A DNA stretch of 58,388 nucleotides, from NCBI GenBank assembly GCA_964598395.1, contig CAZRBW010000013.1:1-58388 (forward strand). Reading direction: 5' to 3'. The stretch comes from CAXBDP01 sp964598395 (GTDB lineage Bacteria; Bacteroidota; Bacteroidia; Cytophagales; Cyclobacteriaceae). The notes under the pieces are model-generated. The model did no database searches, was not told the DNA's origin, and saw only the letters and a list, made by a program, of their open reading frames with translations. Below, piece after piece: positions 42,049 to 50,554 of the stretch. The position numbers were made by a program, and so were the translations under genes. Every line of letters begins with the position of its first letter. Position 1 is the first letter of the stretch.

Positions 42049-42600
42049 TTATTTTCTTTTTTCGAAAAGTACAAACTCAGTGAAATTTCGATTACTGGAA
42101 TGAATATTCTCTTGAATAATGGTGAGATTATACAGTTGTGCTGTTTGAGTGGCGCAAATCACCGCCACATCACGCTTTTGTGAGCTTAGCAATTTGGAAG
42201 CTGCGGAGGAGGTGCTATTGAATTCCTTCCAAAGTGCAGTTGGAAGCTTAGTATTGAGAAAAGGTAAGCATTCTTCAAGAGCTTTTGCGTGTGACCATAC
42301 TTGCTTGAAATTCTCGATTGGTGAATCATTTAGACTGGCCAAGCAAAGCTTGACAAGAAAATTGTAGCATTTGATTTTATTGAAAGATTGATCAATAATA
42401 AGCTGATTATTTTCGACCAAGCCGGCAATGGAATTTCTTACTGCAATCCAGCCTTTGCCTTCCATTTTTGTGGAGGCAAATATTTGTTCAAAATTGTCAT
42501 GCAATTGAATGTCAACGTTTCCACGATGGTGCTCTAGAGCTAATTGGTGAAATGAGCCTTCAGGGCCAAGTGTATGGAACTTATCCATCTTGCTCTCCAT
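42049..42600 (-). CDS. divergent prephenate dehydratase-like protein lacking an ACT domain
   Basis: A 183-aa protein matching the catalytic part of prephenate dehydratase (prephenate to phenylpyruvate, for Phe). LGPEGSFHQLA (11-21), AVRNSIAGLV (53-62), the SH at 103-104, STSSAA (129-134) and NFTEF (172-176) line up with family motifs; the Thr of the TRF motif is kept. It differs at several active-site positions: SHxQ...QQC reads SHAKALEEC, and TRF reads TEF. There is no ACT regulatory domain, so Phe feedback through ACT is not possible. It overlaps the upstream DAHP synthase fusion by 20 bases (8 if ATG 42588 is used), implying coupling. Activity is uncertain. Confidence 0.75.
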   Translation of the reverse strand: MESKMDKFHTLGPEGSFHQLALEHHRGNVDIQLHDNFEQIFASTKMEGKGWIAVRNSIAGLVENNQLIIDQSFNKIKCYNFLVKLCLASLNDSPIENFKQVWSHAKALEECLPFLNTKLPTALWKEFNSTSSAASKLLSSQKRDVAVICATQTAQLYNLTIIQENIHSSNRNFTEFVLFEKRK

Positions 42601-43690
42601 TTCCGTTGAAAATTTCTGTTTGAGATTTGATAGATGCCTGATGGATTTGCCTGTAAATATCCAAGATAAATTCTTTGTCCAAATTCATAGCATCTCCCCA
42701 TTCAGGTCTGCTTTTGAATACTTCCTTCCATCGTTCCAGTTGGAAAATCGCCACGTTATTGTCCTTTTTGTAATGACCAATTTCCTCAACCAGTCGCATT
42801 CTGCGTGCAATTGCCTCTAATATTTCCTGGTCCGCATTATCAATCTGATGGCGGATTTCTTCTAGACGATTTATTGAAAAGCTATTTCTAAATGAAGAAT
42901 CACGCATTTTGAGCTTACCAAGTAAATCAATGAGCACTTCTGGTGTAATTTGCTGAGCAGCATCGCTTAGGGCTTTTGGCGGATTTGGATGCGTTTCTAT
43001 AATCAGTCCATCATAATTCAAATCCATTGCCTTTTGCGACACATTGGCTATTAGATCTCTATTACCTGTAATATGACTAGGATCGCAAATAAGCGGGAGG
43101 TCGGTTCGGAGGCTTTTAAGCTCCAAAGGAATTTGCCATAGTGGAATGTTTCTATACTTCGATTGTTGTAATGAACTGAAGCCTCTATGGATTGCTCCAG
43201 TTTTGCTAATTCCAGATTTCTCTATTCGCTCAATGGCACCAAGCCATAAAGCCAAGTCTGGATTGATTGGATTTTTTACCAATACAGGAATATCAACTCC
43301 AACTAATGAATCGGCGATTTCCTGAACGGTAAAAGGGTTTACTGTGGTGCGGGCACCTAGCCAAAGTAAATCGATTCCATATTTTAAGGCCAATTCCACG
43401 TGATGTGGATTGGCTACTTCAATCGCAAATTTTACGTTAAATTCTTTCTTAAGCTCAGCTAGCCAAGGCAAGGCTTCTGCGCCCATACCTTCGAAGCTAC
43501 CAGGCCTTGTGCGAGGCTTCCAAATGCCTGCACGGATAAAAGGAATATTACTGGCAGCTAGCTTTTCAACAACCTCCCGCATTTGTTCGGGTGACTCAGC
43601 ACTGCACGGGCCGGCCAAAACAAAAGGCTTAGAAAATTGATTCCACCAATAGTTTTTCACCTCAGTACCGCTAAAATTATTTCTTGACAT
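42581..43690 (-). CDS. DAHP synthase - chorismate mutase fusion (second copy)
   Basis: A 369-aa paralogue of the 40757-41857 product with the same domain order. DAHP synthase: FVLAGPCSAE (28-37), WKPRTRPGSFEGMGAEAL, LGARTTVNPFTVQEI, VLVKNPINPDLALWLGAIER. AroQ chorismate mutase from about residue 275: EEIRHQIDNADQEILEAIAR and EEIGHYKKDNNVAIFQLERW. All recognisable catalytic motifs are intact. It heads a two-gene unit with the dehydratase-like gene. No leader peptide or terminator was seen in the short upstream region, so the two copies are probably regulated differently. Two octamers (43093, 43573). Confidence 0.95.
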   Translation of the reverse strand: MSRNNFSGTEVKNYWWNQFSKPFVLAGPCSAESPEQMREVVEKLAASNIPFIRAGIWKPRTRPGSFEGMGAEALPWLAELKKEFNVKFAIEVANPHHVELALKYGIDLLWLGARTTVNPFTVQEIADSLVGVDIPVLVKNPINPDLALWLGAIERIEKSGISKTGAIHRGFSSLQQSKYRNIPLWQIPLELKSLRTDLPLICDPSHITGNRDLIANVSQKAMDLNYDGLIIETHPNPPKALSDAAQQITPEVLIDLLGKLKMRDSSFRNSFSINRLEEIRHQIDNADQEILEAIARRMRLVEEIGHYKKDNNVAIFQLERWKEVFKSRPEWGDAMNLDKEFILDIYRQIHQASIKSQTEIFNGNGEQDG

Positions 43691-43729
43691 ATAGTAGAAT
43701 AACTAATTAATCGGAGCATCTGTTTGTTA

Positions 43730-43737
43730 TATATTTG
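43730..43737 (+). promoter_or_regulatory. -7 element before the proline dehydrogenase gene
   Basis: TATATTTG followed by CATGC. Transcription would begin near 43742, which favours ATG 43757 as the start codon over earlier ATGs. No good -33 TTTG at 19 bases. Confidence 0.45.
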
Positions 43738-43756
43738 CATGCTGATTTCTAAAAAT

Positions 43757-44950
43757 ATGGAGCCACAAAATACTATATCTTTTGATAACCTGGAGGTAGC
43801 TTTTGCTTCTAAATCAAATAATGCATTAAAGAAAATGTATTTGCTTTTTGCTACCCTCAACAATAACACGCTGGTGAAGGTAGGTTCTGCGCTTACAAAG
43901 TTTGCATTAAAAATTCATTTGCCAATTAAAGGTATAATACGGAGTACGGTGTATGAACAGTTTTGTGGAGGTGAAACCATCGAAGATTCAGAACCAACGA
44001 TACAAGAGCTAGCTCAATTCAATATAGGCACTATTCTAGATTATTCGGTGGAAGGTGCTACAACCGAAAAGGGTTTTGAATCGACTGCGAACGAAATAAT
44101 CAAAACGATTGAAAAGGCTGCAATAAGCAAACATATTCCTTTTTCAGTATTTAAGGTAACAGGAATAGCCTCAACGCCACTATTGGAGAAAGTACAAAGC
44201 AAAGCAAAATTGACGGATGCTGAGGTGAAGGCTTTTCAAGGAATTAGAGAACGAGTAGATCGTATCTGTGGTAAAGCCTATGAGCATAGCGTAAGAATTT
44301 TTGTTGATGGCGAAGAAAGTTGGATACAAGATGTGATAGACGACTTGGTGTATGAAATGATGGAGAAATACAACAAGGAGCAAGTTATTGTGTATAATAC
44401 CTACCAAATGTATCGCCACGAAATGCTCGGTAAATTGAGAAATGCACATCAATTGGCTACTATGAAGCAATTTTACCTTGGAGCCAAACTAGTGCGTGGT
44501 GCCTATATGGAAAAGGAGAGGGAAAGAGCTGAAAAAATGGGATATCCCGATCCAATAAATCTCACCAAAGAAGCGACGGATAAAGATTATAATGATGCAT
44601 TGAAATTTTGCCTAAACAGTAAAGCAAGAGTTGCGCTTTGCTCAGGTTCTCACAACGAATACAGCAATTACTATCTTACTGTGTTGATGGAAAAGCATAG
44701 TGTGAAGCGCAATGATCCAAATGTGTATTTTGCGCAGCTTTATGGAATGAGCGACAATATTTCATTTAACTTGGCAAAAGAAGGTTATAATGTTGCTAAA
44801 TACGTTCCTTATGGCCCAATAGTACATGTAATGCCCTATTTATTTAGAAGAGCTGAAGAAAATACTTCCGTAGCCGGACAAAGCAGTAGAGAGTTTACCC
44901 TAGTAAAAAGGGAAATGGATCGCAGAAAAAATCAGAACAAAGCAGCATAA
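43757..44950 (+). CDS. proline dehydrogenase
   Basis: FAD enzyme oxidising proline to pyrroline-5-carboxylate; 397 aa from ATG 43757 (MEPQNTISFDNLEVAFASKS). Earlier ATGs (43724, 43739) lie before or at the likely transcription start. The (beta/alpha)8 barrel motifs GTILDYSVEG, KVTGIA, LGAKLVRGAYMEKERE and the C-terminal KYVPYGPIVHVMPYLFRRAE, followed by EN, are present. It is a stand-alone enzyme; no pyrroline-5-carboxylate dehydrogenase domain is fused. Confidence 0.93.
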   Translation: MEPQNTISFDNLEVAFASKSNNALKKMYLLFATLNNNTLVKVGSALTKFALKIHLPIKGIIRSTVYEQFCGGETIEDSEPTIQELAQFNIGTILDYSVEGATTEKGFESTANEIIKTIEKAAISKHIPFSVFKVTGIASTPLLEKVQSKAKLTDAEVKAFQGIRERVDRICGKAYEHSVRIFVDGEESWIQDVIDDLVYEMMEKYNKEQVIVYNTYQMYRHEMLGKLRNAHQLATMKQFYLGAKLVRGAYMEKERERAEKMGYPDPINLTKEATDKDYNDALKFCLNSKARVALCSGSHNEYSNYYLTVLMEKHSVKRNDPNVYFAQLYGMSDNISFNLAKEGYNVAKYVPYGPIVHVMPYLFRRAEENTSVAGQSSREFTLVKREMDRRKNQNKAA

Positions 44951-44962
44951 CGAGCAATTTTG

Positions 44963-44970
44963 TACTTTTG
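44963..44970 (+). promoter_or_regulatory. -7 element before lysS
   Basis: TACTTTTG followed by CAAAA. It lies 31 bases before the lysS ATG. The -33 site is not evident. Confidence 0.45.
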
Positions 44971-45001
44971 CAAAATTCTTTATTTCACCGAAACTTAAGG
45001 C

Positions 45002-46738
45002 ATGAGTATTTTACTAAGCGAGCAAGAAATTATTAGAAGGCAGGAACGTGAAGAACTTCTAAAATTAAATATAAATCCATACCCAGCAGAAACCTTTGAT
45101 GTAAGCCATACTGCGGAGGATATTTCCCAAAATTTCCAAAAATATATTGACTCTGGTGAAGACTTGACTCTAGCGGGTAGAATAATGTCTCGTAGAGTAA
45201 TGGGCTCCGCGTCATTTGGTGAGTTGCAAGACTCTACTGGTAAAGTCCAAGCATATTTCAGAAGAGACGATATATGCCCAGGTGAAGACAAAACGCTATA
45301 TAATACCGTATTCAAAAAGCTGCTTGGAATTGGTGATATTATTGGGATTAAAGGAAAAGTATTCCTAACCCAAACTGGTGAAGTTTCAGTCCATGTGTAT
45401 GAAATGACTGTGCTTACCAAAGCACTAAAGCCACTGCCAGTTGTAAAAGAAGTAACCGATGAGGATGGCAATAAGAAAACGTATGATGCCTTTTCCGACC
45501 CAGAGCAAAGATACCGTCAGCGTTATGTGGATATGATTGTGAATCCACAAGTAAGGGAAATTTTTGTAAAAAGAACTCGCTTAGTGAATACCATGAGAGA
45601 TTTCTTGGCACAAAAGGGATACTTAGAAGTGGAAACGCCAATCCTACAACCAATCTATGGTGGTGCGGCTGCGCGTCCTTTCAAGACACATCACAACACC
45701 TTGGATATGACGCTTTATTTGAGAATTGCCAACGAGCTATACCTCAAAAGGTTAATTGTAGGTGGGTATGATGGCGTTTTCGAATTCTCCAAAGATTTTC
45801 GAAATGAAGGAATGAGTCGATTCCATAATCCTGAATTTACCCAAGTAGAGCTTTATGTTGCCTACAAGGATTATTATTGGATGATGGACTTGGTGGAGGA
45901 AATGGTCGAGAAAGTGGCCATTGCACTTCATGGAGACACCAAAGTACAAGTCGGAGAGCATACAATTGATTTCCAAAGACCTTGGAAGCGATACACAATG
46001 TTTGAAGCCATTGAGCACTTTACCGGAATTGATATTTCACAAATGGACGATGCTGAGCTTAAAAAGACAGCAAAAGACTTGGGCGTTCCAGTGGATGATT
46101 CCATGGGTAAAGGCAAGTTAATAGATGAGATATTTGGTGAGAAATGTGAGAAATTATTGATTCAACCAACTTTCATTACTGATTATCCAGTGGAAATGTC
46201 GCCTTTGGCTAAAAAGCATAGAAGCAAACCTGGCCTAGTGGAGCGATTTGAAGCCGTATGTAATGGTAAAGAAATTTGCAATGCATTCTCTGAGCTTAAC
46301 GATCCCATAGATCAGAGACAGCGATTTGAGGAGCAATTGGAGCTTGGTAAGCGTGGAGATGATGAGGCGATGGTATTGGATGAAGATTTCCTTCGTGCTC
46401 TTGAGTATGGTATGCCGCCTACAGCTGGTTTGGGTGTGGGTATCGACAGATTGAGCATGATCATGACCAATTCGCCATCTATTCAAGAAGTGCTATTCTT
46501 CCCGCAGATGCGACCAGAAAAGCAAGTGAAATTGGTGACTGACGAGGAGTTAACTGAGCGCGGCGTTAGGGCAGATTTGATTCCCGTATTGCGTAAAGTT
46601 GGCATAACTACCTTGGACGAATTGGACGAGAAAAATGCAAATAAGCTCTTCAATGATGTATGTGGAACAAGGAAGAAATTAAAGCTTAATGATGTGAAAA
46701 ACCCAAGCTTGGAAGAAGTTCAATCTTGGCAACGGTAA
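45002..46738 (+). CDS. lysS: lysyl-tRNA synthetase (class II) with C-terminal extension
   Basis: Charges tRNA-Lys; 578 aa. The N-terminal OB-fold anticodon domain has DLTLAGRIMSRRVMGSASFG. Class II motifs: motif 1 around QPIYGGAAARPFKTHHN, motif 2 FRNEGMSRFHNPEFTQVE, motif 3 GLGVGIDRLSMIM. After the usual end (FFPQMRPEK) there is an extra segment of about 75 residues (GVRADLIPVLRKVGITTLDE and further), helical and resembling a small helix-hairpin-helix domain. E. coli LysS is 505 aa. A terminator follows. Confidence 0.97.
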   Translation: MSILLSEQEIIRRQEREELLKLNINPYPAETFDVSHTAEDISQNFQKYIDSGEDLTLAGRIMSRRVMGSASFGELQDSTGKVQAYFRRDDICPGEDKTLYNTVFKKLLGIGDIIGIKGKVFLTQTGEVSVHVYEMTVLTKALKPLPVVKEVTDEDGNKKTYDAFSDPEQRYRQRYVDMIVNPQVREIFVKRTRLVNTMRDFLAQKGYLEVETPILQPIYGGAAARPFKTHHNTLDMTLYLRIANELYLKRLIVGGYDGVFEFSKDFRNEGMSRFHNPEFTQVELYVAYKDYYWMMDLVEEMVEKVAIALHGDTKVQVGEHTIDFQRPWKRYTMFEAIEHFTGIDISQMDDAELKKTAKDLGVPVDDSMGKGKLIDEIFGEKCEKLLIQPTFITDYPVEMSPLAKKHRSKPGLVERFEAVCNGKEICNAFSELNDPIDQRQRFEEQLELGKRGDDEAMVLDEDFLRALEYGMPPTAGLGVGIDRLSMIMTNSPSIQEVLFFPQMRPEKQVKLVTDEELTERGVRADLIPVLRKVGITTLDELDEKNANKLFNDVCGTRKKLKLNDVKNPSLEEVQSWQR

Positions 46739-46760
46739 GCTTTTAAGGAGATAAACAGTT

Positions 46761-46793
46761 TAGCCATGTGATTAATCGCATGGCTATTTTTTT
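46761..46793 (+). terminator. intrinsic terminator after lysS
   Basis: TAGCCATGTG (46761-46770) pairs with CGCATGGCTA (46777-46786) with one G-T pair and an ATTAAT loop, followed by a T-run to 46793. A GCGGGAGG octamer follows at 46805, the only copy outside a gene. Confidence 0.87.
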
Positions 46794-46851
46794 GCTCAAA
46801 AATTGCGGGAGGTATTTTTGGGAGTGATTGCCTCTTTTGAAGAAATGGAGA

Positions 46852-49614
46852 TTACCTATCGTTCAAGTTTCTACGACGGTTAATTTTCAAATCTTGAAGT
46901 AGGGAAGACTTCACTTGTAAATCTACCGAATAGGAAGTAAATCGGCCGAAAGGCACCCAGTTAACACGTAGCTCCCAGCAGTGTAAGTCTCTATTGATGC
47001 TTATAGTAGTGTGGGTAAGTTCCTTGGTTGCTAAATCGTAGCCTGAGTTAAAATTGATTTTCCATTTATCGGTAATTGACACATCTCCATTAAATGTAAG
47101 AGCCTGCGTAACATCTGATTCACGGAACCCTTCGCGACGATAGCTAAGGTTATAGCTTATGTTGACGTTCCAAGGTATCGTGAAATCCACATAATTGTAT
47201 GGGGAGTTCATTATCATCATTGCTTCCAAATCACCATTATCGGCAAGATTTTGGGCGCCTGCCAATCCTGTTTGGCTTGTCCCATCACCAATCATTCCTT
47301 CTGGACCCATTCTATTCAGGCCAGCACTCGATGCTCCTCCTTGCCTACCCTTGGCGGCAGGGTTGAAGTTAGTACTTAAGTTTAGAGTAACATTGCGAAT
47401 TCTGCCAATCCCTTGTCCATTATTCCACGCAAATTTGTCTAACCTTCGCTGAAAAACCTGTCCTGTATCGCTGATAGAATCTAGTTGAGTTAAATAAGGG
47501 TCTAATTCGGCGCCAATATTTACATTGACTGCATTATTAAAAAGACTGGTTCGAAGTGCAGTCCTTATGTTGGCTAAACCAAATGAGTCGGCAAGAAAAT
47601 TATAGGAAGTACTGACACCAAAGTTGTCAATTAATTTCACTTTTTCAGCTTTTACGGCACTATCACCTTTTGCTACTTTTTTGGCTTCTAGGTTATTCTC
47701 TAATGAAAAGTTAAGCGCCGCACTTTCCCCAATAGATGGAGCGCCGTATGCAAATCCTTCGTACTTTGAAAGTAAGCGAGTATCACCTTTTTCATTGACC
47801 TGAACTTCTTGAAAGTACCCGTATTTTCTATTTGAGTAATCTGGTCTATAATTGAAGCCTACTGTTGGAGTGATCATATGCCTAATAGCCTGTATGTTCC
47901 CTTTCTTCATAATGTATGTACCATATATCCGGGTAGTAGCTCCAATATTGGCATTGTATGTTCCAGCTCTTTTGAAGCCTGGAATGGTATCTAACCGAAC
48001 GGCATTTTGTTCTGCTTGCCAAGTGTATCGAAGTTCTTGCAAATACCATAACTCCTCATAATTGAAGCCTGGGCTAATATTTATATGCTTTAAAATATTA
48101 AATGTAGTAGAGACTGGTACTTGATGTCTGCCTCCTATTTGCGCATTTCGAAGTAAATATGGCAGTGTTTCAAAATTGAATGCCATAATTGAATCCGCAG
48201 CAATTTCACTAGGATTAGATAATGTAATACCTCCAGGAACCCTCCCGCTTGGTCTGTTGGATATATTGCTTGTTAAGTTGAAATTCCAAGCAAAATTCAA
48301 AGCATTTAATATTTCAACATCTGAGTTTTGAAAAGGTGATATCCTATTCATGTTGAAAGCCGCTTCTGGTAAGGTCACTTGTACTCTACCATCTCTCACA
48401 TTTTGGCTATGTCTAGCATTTGCCGACATATTGAATGGCGTGCCTGTAAATGTTTTTTGATACTGAACTGAAGAAGAAAATTCTGAATTTACATTTCGCT
48501 CAAAGTTCAATGTATTATTGTTGTTGTAACTGGAAGTGCCAGCTCGTACCGATGCAGAGAATCTACTATTGCCTTTTGCTTCAGGTCGATGGCTCCAATC
48601 TACCCAAAAGTCATTGATGGCAATTGGGTTAAGCTCAGTTTCATCACTATTGAAGCGAGAATAATTGAATCGAAAACTACCTTGGTATGCATAGCGCTTG
48701 TTATAAGTTGACTGAAGGGTGCCTCCATAGCCACCTTTTGAATAAACTTCGCCCATCACACTCATATGTATTATGTCGTTCAGCGCCATGTAATATCCAC
48801 CATCTCGGATAAAGAAGCCTCTTACTCTTTCCTCTCCATATGTAGGAAATATGATTCCTGAGCTACGCTTTTTCTTTTGATCTGGAAACATTCCGAATGC
48901 AAATCCAAGTGGGGTAGGAATATCATTAAATCTAAGGTGGAATGGTCCTGATACCAACTTATTACCAGGAATGGCCTTGATCATCTCAGATTGAATATGA
49001 AAGTGAGGGTGCTCTAAGTTACAAGTTGTATATCTTCCAAAATATGTGAATAGCTCGCCAGATTGAGTTTTTTTAATTGACTGGGCCTGAAGGAAACCTT
49101 CGCCCTGTTGAGTTACTGCGCCAGTAATATATGCCTTGCCTGTAGTGAAGTTATATCGGAGTGTTGTAGTTTCGTACGTTTCAGCACCTTCTTTAAAAAT
49201 GGGCTTTCCTTGTAGCTTGCCGGTGCTGTCAGGAATTCCTGTTGCATAAAGAATGTTATTCACCCAGTCGAGCTCAATGTAATCTGCTTTCAACTCTATT
49301 GGGCCATACTTTATTTCGGCATTTCCGTATAAGTAAGCAATATTTTTAATGACATCGAGCTTGATAGAATCTTCGGCATTGTAAATGATAGTGGTCTTTA
49401 CATCACCAATAGTGTCTCTTCTTATGATTTGTCTTTTATTTAATAAACTATCAGGAGGAATCGTATCTAGGTTCATCAAAGGGATAGATAGCTCTAAACT
49501 ATCCCTAAAGGGGATTGGCGGCAGGTTTTCGGTTTCAAGTACTCTCTCTTGCGCCCCGACCCAACTGCTGAAGAATAATAGTAATAGAAAAAAACCGTTT
49601 TTATATCTAAGCAC
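46852..49614 (-). CDS. lptD: LptD-like LPS assembly outer-membrane protein
   Basis: A 920-aa outer-membrane protein from GTG 49614 (VLRYKNGFFLLLLFF). This start gives a good signal peptide ending SSWVGAQ and lies about 36 bases after a likely transcription start; frames further upstream only run into the divergent amidase gene. The N-terminal OstA/LptA-like beta-jellyroll has AEDSIKLDVIKNIAYLYGNA and EIKYGPIELKADYIELDWVN. The large C-terminal barrel shows LRFNDIPTPLGFAFGMFPDQ and many aromatic strands. Function: insertion of LPS into the outer leaflet. The cluster with amidase and MlaD-like genes is usual in Bacteroidota. Confidence 0.88.
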   Translation of the reverse strand: MLRYKNGFFLLLLFFSSWVGAQERVLETENLPPIPFRDSLELSIPLMNLDTIPPDSLLNKRQIIRRDTIGDVKTTIIYNAEDSIKLDVIKNIAYLYGNAEIKYGPIELKADYIELDWVNNILYATGIPDSTGKLQGKPIFKEGAETYETTTLRYNFTTGKAYITGAVTQQGEGFLQAQSIKKTQSGELFTYFGRYTTCNLEHPHFHIQSEMIKAIPGNKLVSGPFHLRFNDIPTPLGFAFGMFPDQKKKRSSGIIFPTYGEERVRGFFIRDGGYYMALNDIIHMSVMGEVYSKGGYGGTLQSTYNKRYAYQGSFRFNYSRFNSDETELNPIAINDFWVDWSHRPEAKGNSRFSASVRAGTSSYNNNNTLNFERNVNSEFSSSVQYQKTFTGTPFNMSANARHSQNVRDGRVQVTLPEAAFNMNRISPFQNSDVEILNALNFAWNFNLTSNISNRPSGRVPGGITLSNPSEIAADSIMAFNFETLPYLLRNAQIGGRHQVPVSTTFNILKHINISPGFNYEELWYLQELRYTWQAEQNAVRLDTIPGFKRAGTYNANIGATTRIYGTYIMKKGNIQAIRHMITPTVGFNYRPDYSNRKYGYFQEVQVNEKGDTRLLSKYEGFAYGAPSIGESAALNFSLENNLEAKKVAKGDSAVKAEKVKLIDNFGVSTSYNFLADSFGLANIRTALRTSLFNNAVNVNIGAELDPYLTQLDSISDTGQVFQRRLDKFAWNNGQGIGRIRNVTLNLSTNFNPAAKGRQGGASSAGLNRMGPEGMIGDGTSQTGLAGAQNLADNGDLEAMMIMNSPYNYVDFTIPWNVNISYNLSYRREGFRESDVTQALTFNGDVSITDKWKINFNSGYDLATKELTHTTISINRDLHCWELRVNWVPFGRFTSYSVDLQVKSSLLQDLKINRRRNLNDR

Positions 49615-49655
49615 CCTAAATTTCGGTTTATCCGAGAAATTCTCAAATTTGCACT

Positions 49656-49663
49656 CAAAGTTA
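49656..49663 (-). promoter_or_regulatory. -7 element before lptD
   Basis: The minus-strand TAACTTTG fits TAnnTTTG. Transcription would begin near 49650, upstream of GTG 49614. A perfect inverted repeat GAGAAATTCTC (49634-49644) lies between, in the early transcript. Confidence 0.5.
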
Positions 49664-49692
49664 TTTATTCTCCACCAACTAAGTCGTATTGC

Positions 49693-50475
49693 GTGAAAAA
49701 TATTGTTATTATATTCTTTCTGTCCTCTGCGCTGTTGCTCGGCACTACAACACAAGCTGGATTAAGAGCATACTCCGTAAAAAGGGTAGTAATCGATGCA
49801 GGTCATGGCGGCCATGATTCAGGTACTCTCGGTCGCTCGTCCAAGGAAAAGGACGTTGCCTTAAAAATAGCACTTGAGCTTGGCCAAATAATGAATGAAT
49901 ACCTGCCCGATGTTGAAATAATCTACACCCGTAAAACGGACAAATTCCTCGATCTCAAAGAACGAGCCAGAATAGCCAATAGAGAGAATGCTGATTTATT
50001 TATTAGTGTCCATTGCAATGCAGCTGCCAACAGAAGTGTATTTGGAACCGAAACTTTCGTAATGGGGCTTTCTAAAGTGGCTGGTAATTTCGAAGTAGCT
50101 AAAAGAGAAAATGCAGTTATATTGCTTGAGGATAATTATGAAGAAAAGTACGAAGGATTTGACCCTAGTAAGGAGGAATCTTACATACTCTTCAATATGT
50201 ATCAAAAAGCCTTTTTAAGAAATAGTCTTTCATTGGCAGCAAATATTGAAAACCAATTTTCGACTAGGGTTGGCCGTAAAAGTAGAGGCGTAAAGCAAGG
50301 TCCGTTTTGGGTACTTTGGGATACTTCTATGCCAAGTGTATTGATAGAAACGGGCTTTCTTTCCAATCAAACAGAGGAAAATTACCTCAATAGTGAAAAG
50401 GGGCGGGTATATATAGCATCAGGTATTTTTAGAGCTATACGGGATTATAAAAACGAACTAGAAGGCAATAACTAA
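49693..50475 (+). CDS. N-acetylmuramoyl-L-alanine amidase (AmiC-like)
   Basis: Periplasmic zinc amidase cleaving the peptide stem from murein, 260 aa. The start is GTG 49693, which places a signal peptide (NIVIIFFLSSALLLGTTTQA) first. Amidase_3 motifs: VVIDAGHGGHDSGTLG (zinc His, Glu region), LKERARIANRENADLFISVH (second zinc His) and PSVLIETGFLSNQTEE (catalytic Glu). Divergent from lptD, and 79 bases upstream of the Mce-type gene with which it is probably cotranscribed. Confidence 0.94.
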   Translation: MKNIVIIFFLSSALLLGTTTQAGLRAYSVKRVVIDAGHGGHDSGTLGRSSKEKDVALKIALELGQIMNEYLPDVEIIYTRKTDKFLDLKERARIANRENADLFISVHCNAAANRSVFGTETFVMGLSKVAGNFEVAKRENAVILLEDNYEEKYEGFDPSKEESYILFNMYQKAFLRNSLSLAANIENQFSTRVGRKSRGVKQGPFWVLWDTSMPSVLIETGFLSNQTEENYLNSEKGRVYIASGIFRAIRDYKNELEGNN

Positions 50476-50554
50476 CTATTAGTTAGAATTTTCACTTCAC
50501 AAGAAAAATAATTTTTTCAGAGGCAATTTTGCCCAAATATATTGATATTAGGAT

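Noticed and set aside
43691..43756. Search for a second leader peptide or attenuator before the other DAHP synthase fusion
   Set aside because: The 66 bases between the divergent starts hold no aromatic-rich frame and no hairpin with a T-run.
50472..50486. CTAACT / AGTTAG hairpin at the amidase stop codon
   Set aside because: Short AT-rich stem with a three-base loop and only a weak T-run; not convincing as a terminator.
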